Of a DNA stretch of 15,748 nucleotides, positions 1-7,102 are shown one piece after another. Within the stretch, counting starts at the first letter, position 1, and each line of letters starts with the position of its first letter. Made by a program: the position numbers and the translations under genes. Source of the DNA: Mageeibacillus sp. UBA5770 (GTDB taxonomy: Bacteria > Bacillota_A > Clostridia > Saccharofermentanales > Saccharofermentanaceae); contig DIEQ01000131.1 in NCBI GenBank assembly GCA_002418705.1, positions 12,151 to 27,898 of the forward strand, written 5' to 3'. The notes under the pieces are model-generated. The model searched no databases. It worked only from the letters and a program-made list of their open reading frames with translations, and had not been told where the DNA came from.

Positions 1-263
1 TCCTTTAAATTAAACCGGACGATGGCATTATGTGTTTCATAGCCGTAGCCGCTCTTCTTGTTGGCCTTCTTGAAGTCAATATAGTTATTTATAGCGGTTG
101 TGGACATATCAATACACAGCAGGGACGCAAACATAATAAAGAAGTTGAGGGGATTGAATTCTTTATATCGGTAAAAGACATAAATGCTGCCGAGTAAAAA
201 AGAAATGACGCTGGCAGTTTTTGTCTGAATTTCGACTAGTTTTAAAAAGCTTTTAATGTTCAC
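1..263 (-). CDS. UbiA-family prenyltransferase (MenA-like), C-terminus cut by window edge
   Basis: N-terminal 87 codons of a membrane prenyltransferase, read on the minus strand from a GTG at 263-261. The start is supported by AGGAG nine bases upstream; the first in-frame ATG lies deep inside the conserved region. The protein opens with a polar stretch (VNIKSFLKLVEIQTKTAS), then a first membrane helix, and reaches the region where UbiA/MenA enzymes carry their first Asp-rich prenyl-diphosphate motif. Here that motif reads NNYIDFKKA, so only one Asp of the usual N/D-D-x-x-D pattern is visible. Known members transfer a polyprenyl chain to an aromatic acceptor such as 1,4-dihydroxy-2-naphthoate; the substrate here cannot be told. 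No other quinone gene is present in the window. The remaining two thirds, including the second Asp motif, lie outside. Confidence 0.8.
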   Translation of the reverse strand, partial: MNIKSFLKLVEIQTKTASVISFLLGSIYVFYRYKEFNPLNFFIMFASLLCIDMSTTAINNYIDFKKANKKSGYGYETHNAIVRFNLK

Positions 264-338
264 TGATGTATTCTCCTATCCATATATAATTGCACCGGAC
301 TTTTCGTTTGCAGCGGAAAGTTAATTTCATTATCCAAA

Positions 339-347
339 ATTATACCA
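339..347 (-). promoter_or_regulatory. Extended -10 promoter for the UbiA-family gene
   Basis: On the minus strand the sequence reads TGGTATAAT, a consensus extended -10 element. No good -35 is present, as is usual for extended -10 promoters. The predicted start gives a leader of roughly 65-70 bases before the GTG at 263. Confidence 0.5.
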
Positions 348-368
348 CTGATATCGGGTGATAAAGAC

Positions 369-374
369 TATAAT
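369..374 (+). promoter_or_regulatory. -10 box for the lipoprotein gene
   Basis: A perfect TATAAT lies 46 bases upstream of the ATG at 421. The best -35 candidate is CTGATA at 348-353, with a short 15-base spacer, so the promoter is only partly consensus. It sits back to back with the minus-strand promoter at 339-347. Confidence 0.45.
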
Positions 375-400
375 ATTCTAAGGATCTTATATCAGAATAT
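373..400. repeat. Inverted repeat overlapping the lipoprotein promoter
   Basis: Perfect 7-base arms, ATATTCT (373-379) and AGAATAT (394-400), flank a 14-base AT-rich centre. The left arm overlaps the -10 box at 369-374 and the rest covers the expected transcription start. This is where a repressor would bind, but an AT-rich 7-base repeat can occur by chance. Confidence 0.3.
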
Positions 401-420
401 GAAGGGAATCAGGTGGCCAA

Positions 421-2574
421 ATGCGGTTTAAAATGGGTTTTGCTGTCTTAGCATCTGCTCTCATTTGCTCCCTTGTGCTTCTCGGCGGGTGCGCGGCTTT
501 CCGGGGTCCCGGGTACGAGACTACGGTTGCCGGTGCTACTTCTGCGCCGGCTGAAACTGCTGCGACGACGGCAAATGCAGCCGTCTCGGATGCGGAGGTT
601 ACGCTGCCCGGATTTGATATGGATGTTATTTACAGTATTCCGGGAGCAGCTTCTGCAGACGGTTATGATTTATGTACAGGTGACATGTATGACAGCCTTA
701 CGGCAGAGATTTTGTCCGTGGACCCAGTGACCCTGGAATACCGCGTCACTCTGTATTCGCTCGAGACCGGTGAGGTGAAGGCTGTTTTCGAGGATGCCCT
801 GACCACAGACGAAAACTATGCACTTTTTCCTGAGAATTTTGTCATCATCAATGAGTCCCCGCTTATTGTCGAAGATATATGGGCAGACGTGCTATATGTG
901 TTTTCCGCGGACTTTTCCGATGTGCAGGTGATAGACACTCATACGTGGAGTGCATCCGGCCTGCAGTACGATGAAGAGGATCACAGCGTTTATTACCTGA
1001 ATTACGAATCGTATAGTATGCAAAGCTTCGACCTGGAAACACAAGAGGCTTCTGACCTTTTCACGGACACACTTGATTACCAGTCTCTGTGGATCGAGGG
1101 TATCCTTGAGGAGTCGCACACAGCTGTTTTTTCGGGATCCCGGATTTCCGACGGGGCATATATCGATCTTTTAGCGAATCTGGATACAGGCGAGGTACTT
1201 TATGAGGCTACAGCCGGTCTTGATTACTATGAAACAGCCGGAAATATCTATGTGATCAGGCAGAACGATGACCATTCACTGTCAGTCGGCCTCTTTGATG
1301 AAGATAATCTGGAATTTGATGCATACTGCGAAATCAAACTTGAAAACTATTATTCGTCTTCCTATTTTGATGAGGAGGAGGGGCTTCTATTTCTAAGTTC
1401 ATGGGAGGACCCTTCCACGTACCGGCTCCTGTGCTATGATCTGGCAGGCAAGACACTCCTGTATGAGGATTTGTTCAATATCTCCGGATATCTTGGTGTT
1501 CCGGATGCTGTCGGCAAAGATACCGTATACGGGGAAGACCCGCCTTCAGAGAGTTTCGCGGAAGGCGAAGAATATTATGAAGACTTCATTGACCTGCGAT
1601 TCCTGGGGAGCCGGTCGTATTCGCCGGATATCAGCGGAATTCTGATAGCAGTCGCATCTATGGATGGGCTCGAGGATATTGTTGTCTGGAATCTGGAAAA
1701 AGCAGGCGCACCTCAAGAAGATCTGACAGCATCCGCAAGCTGGGCAGATTTCGAATGCTCGGTTCCTGCCGAAAAAATCGACTACGGCAGCAACAGTGAC
1801 TATGCGGATGCGCTTCATGAAGCTTACGGTGTGAATGTACTGATCGGAGCTGACGCAGTGATTGAATTTCCGAATTATAAGGCAGAAGTGATGGAAGAAA
1901 AGAGTGTGGTTCACCGGGCACTGAGCGTGATAGATAAGACGCTGGCATTATACCCCGATGGGTTTTTCGGGCAGTTTACGGATGGTTCAATTCGCGGGAT
2001 CAACTTTTATCTGGTCGGTGCTATATCACCGGTTGGAGGGGACAGCATTGATAATCCAGGGGGCTTCGCCTGCCTTACCGGCGGCATTCAGATGATTGTC
2101 CTGAATGTGAACGACACGTATGTGATGCAGCAAAATATATGTCATGAGCTTTCACATGCTATTGATAAGCGGATTGAAAATCTGGGGGTTGAGGCAGAGG
2201 TGCCATATCTTGATGAAAGCATATGGGCGTCGTTCAACCCGGATGGTTTCAGCTACTATTATTCATATCTGAATCAGGAAGGCATCAGCTATGAATTAGC
2301 AGGGTCTGACGAATATACATCATATTCTGAATCCTATTGGGAAGACAACGATGTTGACAGTGTCTATTTTGTCGATATATACGCCAAGACATTTCCAACC
2401 GAAGACCGTGCCCGTCTTATGGAGATGATCCTGATTGAGGGTCCTGTCCCGGACTATATGGAGAGCGAGCCTATACAGCAAAAACTTGCCTGCTATTTTG
2501 CGGCAATACGTCAGACGTGGGATACCACCGGGTGGCCGGAGGTTACCAGCTGGGAGGAAGCCCTCTCCACATAA
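421..2574 (+). CDS. Large lipoprotein with C-terminal HExxH metallopeptidase-like domain
   Basis: A 717-residue exported protein. The N-terminus is a lipoprotein signal: Lys4, a hydrophobic core, then lipobox LGGC with lipidated Cys24, followed by an Ala/Thr/Ser-rich linker to about residue 60. Residues ~65-450 contain repeated acidic/aromatic strand-like segments (YDLETQ, LYSLETGEV, LLANLDTGEV, LLCYDLAGKTL) resembling a beta-propeller. The C-terminal ~250 residues hold HELSH (His575-Glu576-His579), followed about 80 residues later by YAKTFPTEDRA, where Glu661/Asp662 could supply the third zinc ligand as in gluzincins. I infer a cell-surface zinc peptidase, or an inactive relative, with a propeller for binding. 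The start is chosen at 421 from AGGTGG six bases upstream; ATG at 433 is an alternative. It stands alone, with a neighbour divergent on the left and convergent on the right. I do not recognise a named family. Confidence 0.85.
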   Translation: MRFKMGFAVLASALICSLVLLGGCAAFRGPGYETTVAGATSAPAETAATTANAAVSDAEVTLPGFDMDVIYSIPGAASADGYDLCTGDMYDSLTAEILSVDPVTLEYRVTLYSLETGEVKAVFEDALTTDENYALFPENFVIINESPLIVEDIWADVLYVFSADFSDVQVIDTHTWSASGLQYDEEDHSVYYLNYESYSMQSFDLETQEASDLFTDTLDYQSLWIEGILEESHTAVFSGSRISDGAYIDLLANLDTGEVLYEATAGLDYYETAGNIYVIRQNDDHSLSVGLFDEDNLEFDAYCEIKLENYYSSSYFDEEEGLLFLSSWEDPSTYRLLCYDLAGKTLLYEDLFNISGYLGVPDAVGKDTVYGEDPPSESFAEGEEYYEDFIDLRFLGSRSYSPDISGILIAVASMDGLEDIVVWNLEKAGAPQEDLTASASWADFECSVPAEKIDYGSNSDYADALHEAYGVNVLIGADAVIEFPNYKAEVMEEKSVVHRALSVIDKTLALYPDGFFGQFTDGSIRGINFYLVGAISPVGGDSIDNPGGFACLTGGIQMIVLNVNDTYVMQQNICHELSHAIDKRIENLGVEAEVPYLDESIWASFNPDGFSYYYSYLNQEGISYELAGSDEYTSYSESYWEDNDVDSVYFVDIYAKTFPTEDRARLMEMILIEGPVPDYMESEPIQQKLACYFAAIRQTWDTTGWPEVTSWEEALST

Positions 2575-2603
2575 AAACAGATCAGCCGGTTTTGGCTGAT
2601 CTG
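2573..2603 (-). terminator. Intrinsic terminator between convergent genes
   Basis: Perfect 10-base stem (2578-2587 with 2594-2603) and a 6-base loop GGTTTT. Read on the minus strand it is followed by five T residues (2577-2573), so it is a good terminator for the small CxxC gene at 2634-3107. On the plus strand the stem directly follows the lipoprotein stop codon but has no T-tract after it, so it may work only weakly in that direction. The T-tract overlaps the lipoprotein stop codon. Confidence 0.75.
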
Positions 2604-2633
2604 TCAGTGCATCGTGTGTGTTGTGCCGGAGCT

Positions 2634-3107
2634 TTATTCAGCAGCTGTTACGATTACAGCCTTTTTCGCCCTTGGTTTGCGGACTGTTTTTGGCTTGGCT
2701 GCCGGGACGGCCACGGCTGCGTGCGTCACTTTTTTGATGGCATCCGGATGCCATTTTTCATAACCCTTCGTGCGCGGGAATTCGGCGGAGCCGAGAATGT
2801 CAAAACCTCTGATATCGAGGCCGGCATCTTTGAGGGCAGTCAGCTGGCGCTGGTCAATAAACTGGCGCTCGCATTCAGGACATGATCGAAGCAGGACCTG
2901 AAGGCCGATTACTTCGCCGCCCATGTTGTCTTTTGAGAATTCCAGTTTGGCCATTTTCCTGAAAAGCATATAGCGGTCAAACGGGCAGTCATATGTATTG
3001 GTATTACTAATTACCCGGGCATACGGTACGAGGGATAATTGCCCTGCGGGTCTTGCGGCAGTAATTGTCTGTGTGGCATCCGGGGTGAGTGTAAGGTCTT
3101 CGTACAT
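2634..3107 (-). CDS. Hypothetical protein with CPxxC-type cysteines and a basic Ala/Pro/Lys tail
   Basis: A 157-residue soluble protein of unrecognised family. The start is firm: ATG at 3107 with GGAGGGAG about seven bases upstream. Three cysteines are visible, Cys41 in DCPFDR and Cys76/Cys79 in SCPECER, with His120 as a possible fourth ligand, so a small zinc- or iron-binding knuckle is plausible. The middle (80-120) is ordinary mixed helix/strand sequence. The last 25 residues (about 132-157) are low-complexity Ala/Val/Pro/Lys/Arg (AAKPKTVRKPRAKKA), like nucleic-acid-binding tails of histone H1-like bacterial proteins. There is no signal peptide or membrane segment. It is transcribed alone from a promoter near 3222-3250 and stops at the terminator at 2573-2603. 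I infer a possible nucleic-acid-binding role only from the tail. Confidence 0.8.
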   Translation of the reverse strand: MYEDLTLTPDATQTITAARPAGQLSLVPYARVISNTNTYDCPFDRYMLFRKMAKLEFSKDNMGGEVIGLQVLLRSCPECERQFIDQRQLTALKDAGLDIRGFDILGSAEFPRTKGYEKWHPDAIKKVTHAAVAVPAAKPKTVRKPRAKKAVIVTAAE

Positions 3108-3221
3108 TATATTCTCCCTCCATAATCAGAGAACAGTCAGGGGTGCTGCAAAGGCGTATAAATACTACATACCTCGCAGTCTGTTGTGTCGGCGCTTATA
3201 AGTGTTAAACAGTTTGTACTA

Positions 3222-3250
3222 ATTATACCATAATTTACGTTCTAAGGTAA
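3222..3250 (-). promoter_or_regulatory. Promoter of the CxxC/basic-tail gene
   Basis: Minus strand: TTACCT (3250-3245), 17-base spacer, then TATAAT (3227-3222) preceded by TGG, giving an extended -10. The predicted leader to the ATG at 3107 is about 105 bases. Within that leader lies CTTATAAG, an 8-base palindrome near 3195-3202. Confidence 0.55.
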
Positions 3251-3296
3251 TAGGGCGCGCAGAAAGGCACAATGGAACAAGGCGCTGTGTAAATGT

Positions 3297-4121
3297 TCAG
3301 CCGAGTCCGACGTCGAGGATCATCATGACGGCAAACCCGATCAGGCATCCAAGCGTTGCAATATCTGTCTTGGAGCCGCCTTCTTCGCGCTGTGCTTCGG
3401 GAATGAGTTCTTCGACTACGACATAGATCATGGCGCCGGCGGCAAATGCCAGCGCATAGGGGAGTATCGGTCTCATTTTAAGAACGGCGAGGGCGCCGAG
3501 TACACCCGCTAAGGGCTCTACAAGTCCGGATGCCTGCCCGTACAGGAATGCCTTTCTGCGGGTGAATCCTTCACGGCGCAGGGGGATGGAGACAGCAGCA
3601 CCTTCCGGGAAATTCTGGAGGCCGATACCAATGGCGAGAGCGATGGCACCCGCAACGCTGGTTGTTGAAGTCCCGCCTGCAGCGACAGCTCCGAAAGCGA
3701 CGCCTACCGCAAGTCCTTCCGGGATATTATGCAGTGTGATCGCAGATACCAGTAATACGCTGCGCTGCCAGCCGGTCTTTATGCCCTCAGCCTCGGATGT
3801 CTTGAGTCCCATATGGAGGTGGGGAAGTGTCTTATCAACTGCGTACAGAAAGCCGCCGCCCAGAAGGAATCCGATCAGCGCGGTGAGCCAGGGGACCTGC
3901 CCGAGTTCTTCAGCCATTGCAATTCCCGGTGCCAGGAGGGACCAGAAGCTAGCTGCAATCATAACACCCGCTGCAAATCCAAGCATGCCGTTGAGTATGG
4001 TTTTATTTATATTTTTGAAGAAGAAAACGAGGGCGGCACCGAGTGCCGTGACTCCCCAGGTAAATATCGTCGCAAACAACGCCTGTTGTACCGGCCCAAA
4101 TTGTGAAATCCATGTAATCAC
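3297..4121 (-). CDS. ZIP-family divalent metal transporter (GufA-like)
   Basis: A 274-residue polytopic membrane protein of the ZIP family, which moves Zn2+ or related divalent metals into the cytoplasm. The signature metal-site helices are both visible: HNIPEG in TM4 (about residues 131-136) and QNFPEG in TM5 (about 169-174). A short His-bearing loop (HLHMG) precedes TM4. Length and layout match the bacterial GufA-type ZIPs. I choose GTG at 4121 because AGGGGG lies eight bases upstream and it begins directly at the family N-terminus (VITWISQFG). The frame is open to an ATG at 4250, but the extra 43 residues are polar, unlike the family, and lack a clear ribosome site. Divergent from the Na/Pi cotransporter gene. 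Metal specificity cannot be read from the sequence. Confidence 0.9.
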   Translation of the reverse strand: MITWISQFGPVQQALFATIFTWGVTALGAALVFFFKNINKTILNGMLGFAAGVMIAASFWSLLAPGIAMAEELGQVPWLTALIGFLLGGGFLYAVDKTLPHLHMGLKTSEAEGIKTGWQRSVLLVSAITLHNIPEGLAVGVAFGAVAAGGTSTTSVAGAIALAIGIGLQNFPEGAAVSIPLRREGFTRRKAFLYGQASGLVEPLAGVLGALAVLKMRPILPYALAFAAGAMIYVVVEELIPEAQREEGGSKTDIATLGCLIGFAVMMILDVGLG

Positions 4122-4145
4122 TGCCCGATCCCCCTGTTTTCTCCC

Positions 4146-4185
4146 GTCAGACTGCATATTAAATCCACTCTCCCGGGTGTCTGAC
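4146..4185 (-). repeat. Spaced inverted repeat in the ZIP leader
   Basis: GTCAGAC (4146-4152) and GTCTGAC (4179-4185) are perfect complements separated by 26 bases. In the minus-strand transcript they would form a stem ending about 24 bases before the GTG start, just upstream of the AGGGGG ribosome site. It could affect translation, or be chance. Confidence 0.3.
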
Positions 4186-4202
4186 AGGCGCATGAAACCC
4201 GC

Positions 4203-4212
4203 CCGGTACCGG
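4203..4212. repeat. 10-base perfect palindrome CCGGTACCGG
   Basis: Symmetric CCGGTACCGG lies about 12-20 bases downstream of the predicted ZIP transcription start. This is an operator-like location and the sequence stands out in otherwise AT-rich DNA. No regulator can be named; it does not resemble the AT-rich Fur/Zur boxes I know. Confidence 0.3.
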
Positions 4213-4231
4213 TGAATGGTGTATTTTCTAA

Positions 4232-4240
4232 ATTGTATCA
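4232..4240 (-). promoter_or_regulatory. Extended -10 promoter of the ZIP gene
   Basis: Minus strand reads TGATACAAT, a near-consensus extended -10. TTGAGC lies upstream but at a 21-base spacing, too long for a standard -35. The predicted leader to the GTG at 4121 is about 105 bases. Confidence 0.45.
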
Positions 4241-4346
4241 TTTGCAGCATTGCTTTTTGCTCAAATAATCAAAATAACAACAAGAAAATGAAGTCTTTTA
4301 ATTATATTTCCATTGCATTGGTACGGTATTCTGTTTATCTGATTTA

Positions 4347-4355
4347 TGTTATGAT
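4347..4355 (+). promoter_or_regulatory. Extended -10 promoter of the Na/Pi cotransporter gene
   Basis: TGTTATGAT is a one-mismatch extended -10 element about 70 bases upstream of the ATG at 4426. No clear -35 is seen at 16-18 bases. Confidence 0.4.
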
Positions 4356-4425
4356 GAAGCAAAATCTGAGTAAAAAATCAAAGAGAATATCATGCCGCAT
4401 CACGGCTGATTGAAGTGGGGACTTT

Positions 4426-6192
4426 ATGGATTTATTTTCCTATATATCATTGATCGGCGGACTCGCTCTTTTCCTATATGGAATGCATGTTTTATCAGAC
4501 GGACTTTCCAAGCTGGCCGGCGGCAAGCTCGAGCGTATGCTCAAAAAAATGACCTCAAATCCTGTTAAAAGCCTCCTGCTCGGTGCAGGAGTGACAACGG
4601 TTATCCAATCTTCTTCTGCTCTTACGGTCATGCTGGTCGGACTTGTCAATTCCGGCATTATGGAGTTCTCCAGGACGGTCGGCGTCATAATGGGTACCAA
4701 TATAGGTACGACCTTCACGGCCTGGATATTGAGCCTCGCCGGTATAGAGAGCGAAAATGTATTTATCCAGCTTCTTAAGCCTTCGTCATTCTCACCCGTC
4801 CTTGCCTTTATCGGTGTCGTCCTTATCATGGCTGCCAAAAAGCAGCGTAACAAGGATATCGGAACCATCATGGTCGGATTTGCGGTGCTGATGTACGGCA
4901 TGGGACTTATGAGCTCCTCTGTCAGCCCTCTGGCCGATTCTGAAGGATTCACCGGTATTCTGACTGCTTTTTCCAACCCGCTTCTCGGCGTCCTTGTCGG
5001 ACTTGTTTTTACCGGCATTATCCAGAGCTCCTCAGCGTCCGTCGGTATTTTGCAGGCGCTGACCATGACGGGAAGCATTACTTATGGTGTTGCTATTCCG
5101 ATTATTATGGGTCAGAATATCGGCACATGCGTTACCGCCCTGCTATCCAGCATTGGCGTCACAAAGAATGCGAAGCGGGTTGCCGTGGTGCACATTTCAT
5201 TTAATATCATCGGAACGGCAATAATCCTGACGGTATATCTTATCCTTGATTCGCTCTTCACATTTACATTTTCAGATATAGCAGCTAATCCTGTCGGTAT
5301 TGCCATCTGTCACAGTACTTTTAATATCCTGACGACCGTACTGCTTTTCCCTTTCCAGAAGCAGCTTGTCAAAATCGCCAGGTATGTCGTGAAGGATATG
5401 GAGATCAAGGAAGAGTATGCCTTCCTTGACGAACGCCTTCTTCAGACGCCATCCTTTGCTATTGCGGAGTGCGAGAACCTGTCCACAAAGATGGCTCATA
5501 TTGCCAAGGATACAATTAAGGCAGCGAAGTCTCTTGTAGGCAACTTCAATGAGAAGAAAATTGAAATGATTGTCGAAAACGAGCAGGTTCTCGATATGTA
5601 TGAAGATAAGCTTGGAACCTACCTGGTGAAAGTGTCCAGTAAGGCATTGTCTGACCGTGACAGCAACGAGGTGTCAAAGCTTCTCCACAGTATCGGGGAT
5701 TTCGAACGGATCGGCGACCATGCGCTGAATCTTACAAAGGTAGCCAGGGAAATGTTTGATAAGCAGCTTTCATTTTCTAAAAGGGCCCTGGCCGACATCC
5801 AGATTCTGAGTCAGGCGCTCGACGAGATTCTTGATATCACAGTAGAATCTTTCGAGAAGAATGATCTGGCCCTCGCCTCTAAAGTTGAGCCGCTCGAACA
5901 GGTCATTGATTCTCTGATCAAGCAGATCAAGCTGCGGCATGTAGAACGCCTTCAGACCGGCGCATGCACACTTCAGCTCGGATTCGTTTTTTCCGATCTC
6001 CTTACAAATTTCGAACGCGTATCCGACCATTGCTCCAATATAGCTGTCGGAGTCATAGAGCTTGCGCGCAGCAGTTTTGACACACATGAATACCTGCAGC
6101 ACGTCAAGGACGGAAGCGACAGGGAATTCCAGACACTCTTCAGTGAATATTCCGGTAAGTACGCACTTGTACTGCATCAAACGAATGGCTGA
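4426..6192 (+). CDS. Na+/phosphate cotransporter with C-terminal PhoU-like domain
   Basis: A 588-residue membrane protein of the bacterial PNaS (NptA/YjbB-like) family, which couples Na+ to phosphate movement. The two inverted repeats each carry the hallmark QSSS: IQSSSALTVML (Gln61-Ser64) and IQSSSASVGIL (Gln200-Ser203), followed by the paired GTNIGTTFTAW and GQNIGTCVTAL segments. About eight hydrophobic helices occupy residues 1-315. Residues ~340-575 are soluble and helical, with paired PhoU-like signatures (FERIGDHALNL and FERVSDHCSNIA) that in PhoU bind metal and relate to phosphate signalling. Length is normal for the fused form. The start ATG is preceded by GTGGGG six bases upstream. 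The aroE-like gene follows after 49 bases with no terminator, so cotranscription is likely. Confidence 0.92.
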   Translation: MDLFSYISLIGGLALFLYGMHVLSDGLSKLAGGKLERMLKKMTSNPVKSLLLGAGVTTVIQSSSALTVMLVGLVNSGIMEFSRTVGVIMGTNIGTTFTAWILSLAGIESENVFIQLLKPSSFSPVLAFIGVVLIMAAKKQRNKDIGTIMVGFAVLMYGMGLMSSSVSPLADSEGFTGILTAFSNPLLGVLVGLVFTGIIQSSSASVGILQALTMTGSITYGVAIPIIMGQNIGTCVTALLSSIGVTKNAKRVAVVHISFNIIGTAIILTVYLILDSLFTFTFSDIAANPVGIAICHSTFNILTTVLLFPFQKQLVKIARYVVKDMEIKEEYAFLDERLLQTPSFAIAECENLSTKMAHIAKDTIKAAKSLVGNFNEKKIEMIVENEQVLDMYEDKLGTYLVKVSSKALSDRDSNEVSKLLHSIGDFERIGDHALNLTKVAREMFDKQLSFSKRALADIQILSQALDEILDITVESFEKNDLALASKVEPLEQVIDSLIKQIKLRHVERLQTGACTLQLGFVFSDLLTNFERVSDHCSNIAVGVIELARSSFDTHEYLQHVKDGSDREFQTLFSEYSGKYALVLHQTNG

Positions 6193-6241
6193 CCGGCTTA
6201 TTCAATGATTTATCGCTCTCCATAACCAGGAGGATCACAAT

Positions 6242-7093
6242 ATGTCGGATAAATGTTACAGAAGTGAGCTTGTAGGCCTTTTTGGATATCCGGTCGATGA
6301 AAATCCCACAGTTGTGATGATTGAAGCCGGCTTTAACGCGCTTGGACTTGATTATCGCTATAACACAATGGAAGTCCTGCCTGAGAATCTGGAGATTGCA
6401 GTCAAGTCACTCAAAGCCCTGGGGTTTAAGGGTGCGAATATCACGATACCGCATAAGGTTGAAGTCCTCAAATATCTCGACCATATCGCGCCCGATGCAG
6501 CGCTTATCGGAGCAGTTAATACGATTTACCTTAAAGACGGCCAGACATACGGCGAAAACACGGACGGTAAAGGCTTTATCGTCTCGCTTCGCGACGCAGG
6601 GATTGACCTGCGGGGTAAGAAGGCAGTTGTTCTCGGCGCAGGCGGTGCAGCCCGGGCTATTACGTTCGAGCTGGCGATGGCCGGTGCGGCACACATCCGG
6701 ATCGTTAACAGAAATGAGAACAGAGGACGTGCCCTTGCAGCCGGTCTTACGGCCAATACCCCTGTTCAGGCTGACTTTACAGCATGGGATCACACATATC
6801 AGATCCCGCCTGATACAGATATCCTTGTGCAGGCGACAAGTATCGGGCTTTTCCCGGACACGGTCTGCCCGGATATTGACTATACCACGATACTTCCGCA
6901 CATGATCGTATGCGATGTAATTCCCAATCCGCCTCAGACGGAATTCCTTAGACGAGCCCGGGCCAATGGCGCCGTTACTTTTGACGGTCTCGGCATGCTG
7001 GTTAATCAGGGAAGGATCGGATTCGCCCTTTGGACCGGACTTGAAGCCCCCATACAGGTAATGAAAGACGCCCTTGAGAAGGAATTCACATAG
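6242..7093 (+). CDS. aroE: AroE-family dehydrogenase (shikimate dehydrogenase-like) with divergent substrate motif
   Basis: A 283-residue NAD(P)-dependent oxidoreductase of the shikimate dehydrogenase family, which in the aromatic amino acid pathway reduces 3-dehydroshikimate to shikimate. Visible features: catalytic Lys72 in ITIPHK, Asn93 in IGAVNT, Asp108 in ENTDGKGF, the nucleotide loop GAGGAAR (132-138), NRNENR (156-161), which fits the NADP-preferring NRxxxR pattern, and the C-terminal GLGMLVNQG. The odd part is the N-terminus: where shikimate enzymes have HSxSP with two serines that hold the substrate carboxylate, this protein has DENPT (19-23). It may therefore act on quinate or another related acid, or bind shikimate differently. 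ATG is chosen with AGGAGG eight bases upstream. It lies behind the Na/Pi transporter and ends nine bases before a convergent gene. The gene symbol reflects family membership, not proven function. Confidence 0.88.
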   Translation: MSDKCYRSELVGLFGYPVDENPTVVMIEAGFNALGLDYRYNTMEVLPENLEIAVKSLKALGFKGANITIPHKVEVLKYLDHIAPDAALIGAVNTIYLKDGQTYGENTDGKGFIVSLRDAGIDLRGKKAVVLGAGGAARAITFELAMAGAAHIRIVNRNENRGRALAAGLTANTPVQADFTAWDHTYQIPPDTDILVQATSIGLFPDTVCPDIDYTTILPHMIVCDVIPNPPQTEFLRRARANGAVTFDGLGMLVNQGRIGFALWTGLEAPIQVMKDALEKEFT

Positions 7094-7102
7094 CGGTAAC
7101 TT

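Larger units (their letters stand above)
4122..4425. other. 304-base divergent intergenic region, ZIP gene / Na-Pi gene
   Basis: No gene is supported here. The left 110 bases are the GC-rich leader of the ZIP gene, with a 10-base palindrome (4203-4212) and a spaced 7-base inverted repeat (4146-4185). The right part is AT-rich and holds two opposed extended -10 elements (4232-4240 minus, 4347-4355 plus). A 65-codon plus-strand open frame (4216-4413) has Asn/Lys-rich, non-protein-like content and no ribosome site. Confidence 0.6.

Noticed and set aside
3562..4215. 217-codon plus-strand open frame opposite the ZIP gene
   Set aside because: Pro/Ser/Ala/Arg-rich shadow of the transporter; the minus strand carries clear ZIP motifs.
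4122..4240. Known metal riboswitch (NiCo or yybP-ykoY type) in the ZIP leader
   Set aside because: I could not find the conserved core sequences of either class.
4216..4413. 65-codon open frame between the ZIP and Na/Pi genes
   Set aside because: No ribosome site and Asn/Lys/Ile-rich content from AT-rich promoter DNA.
4440..5078. 212-codon minus-strand open frame opposite the Na/Pi gene
   Set aside because: Complement of the duplicated QSSS membrane domain; composition is typical of a shadow frame.
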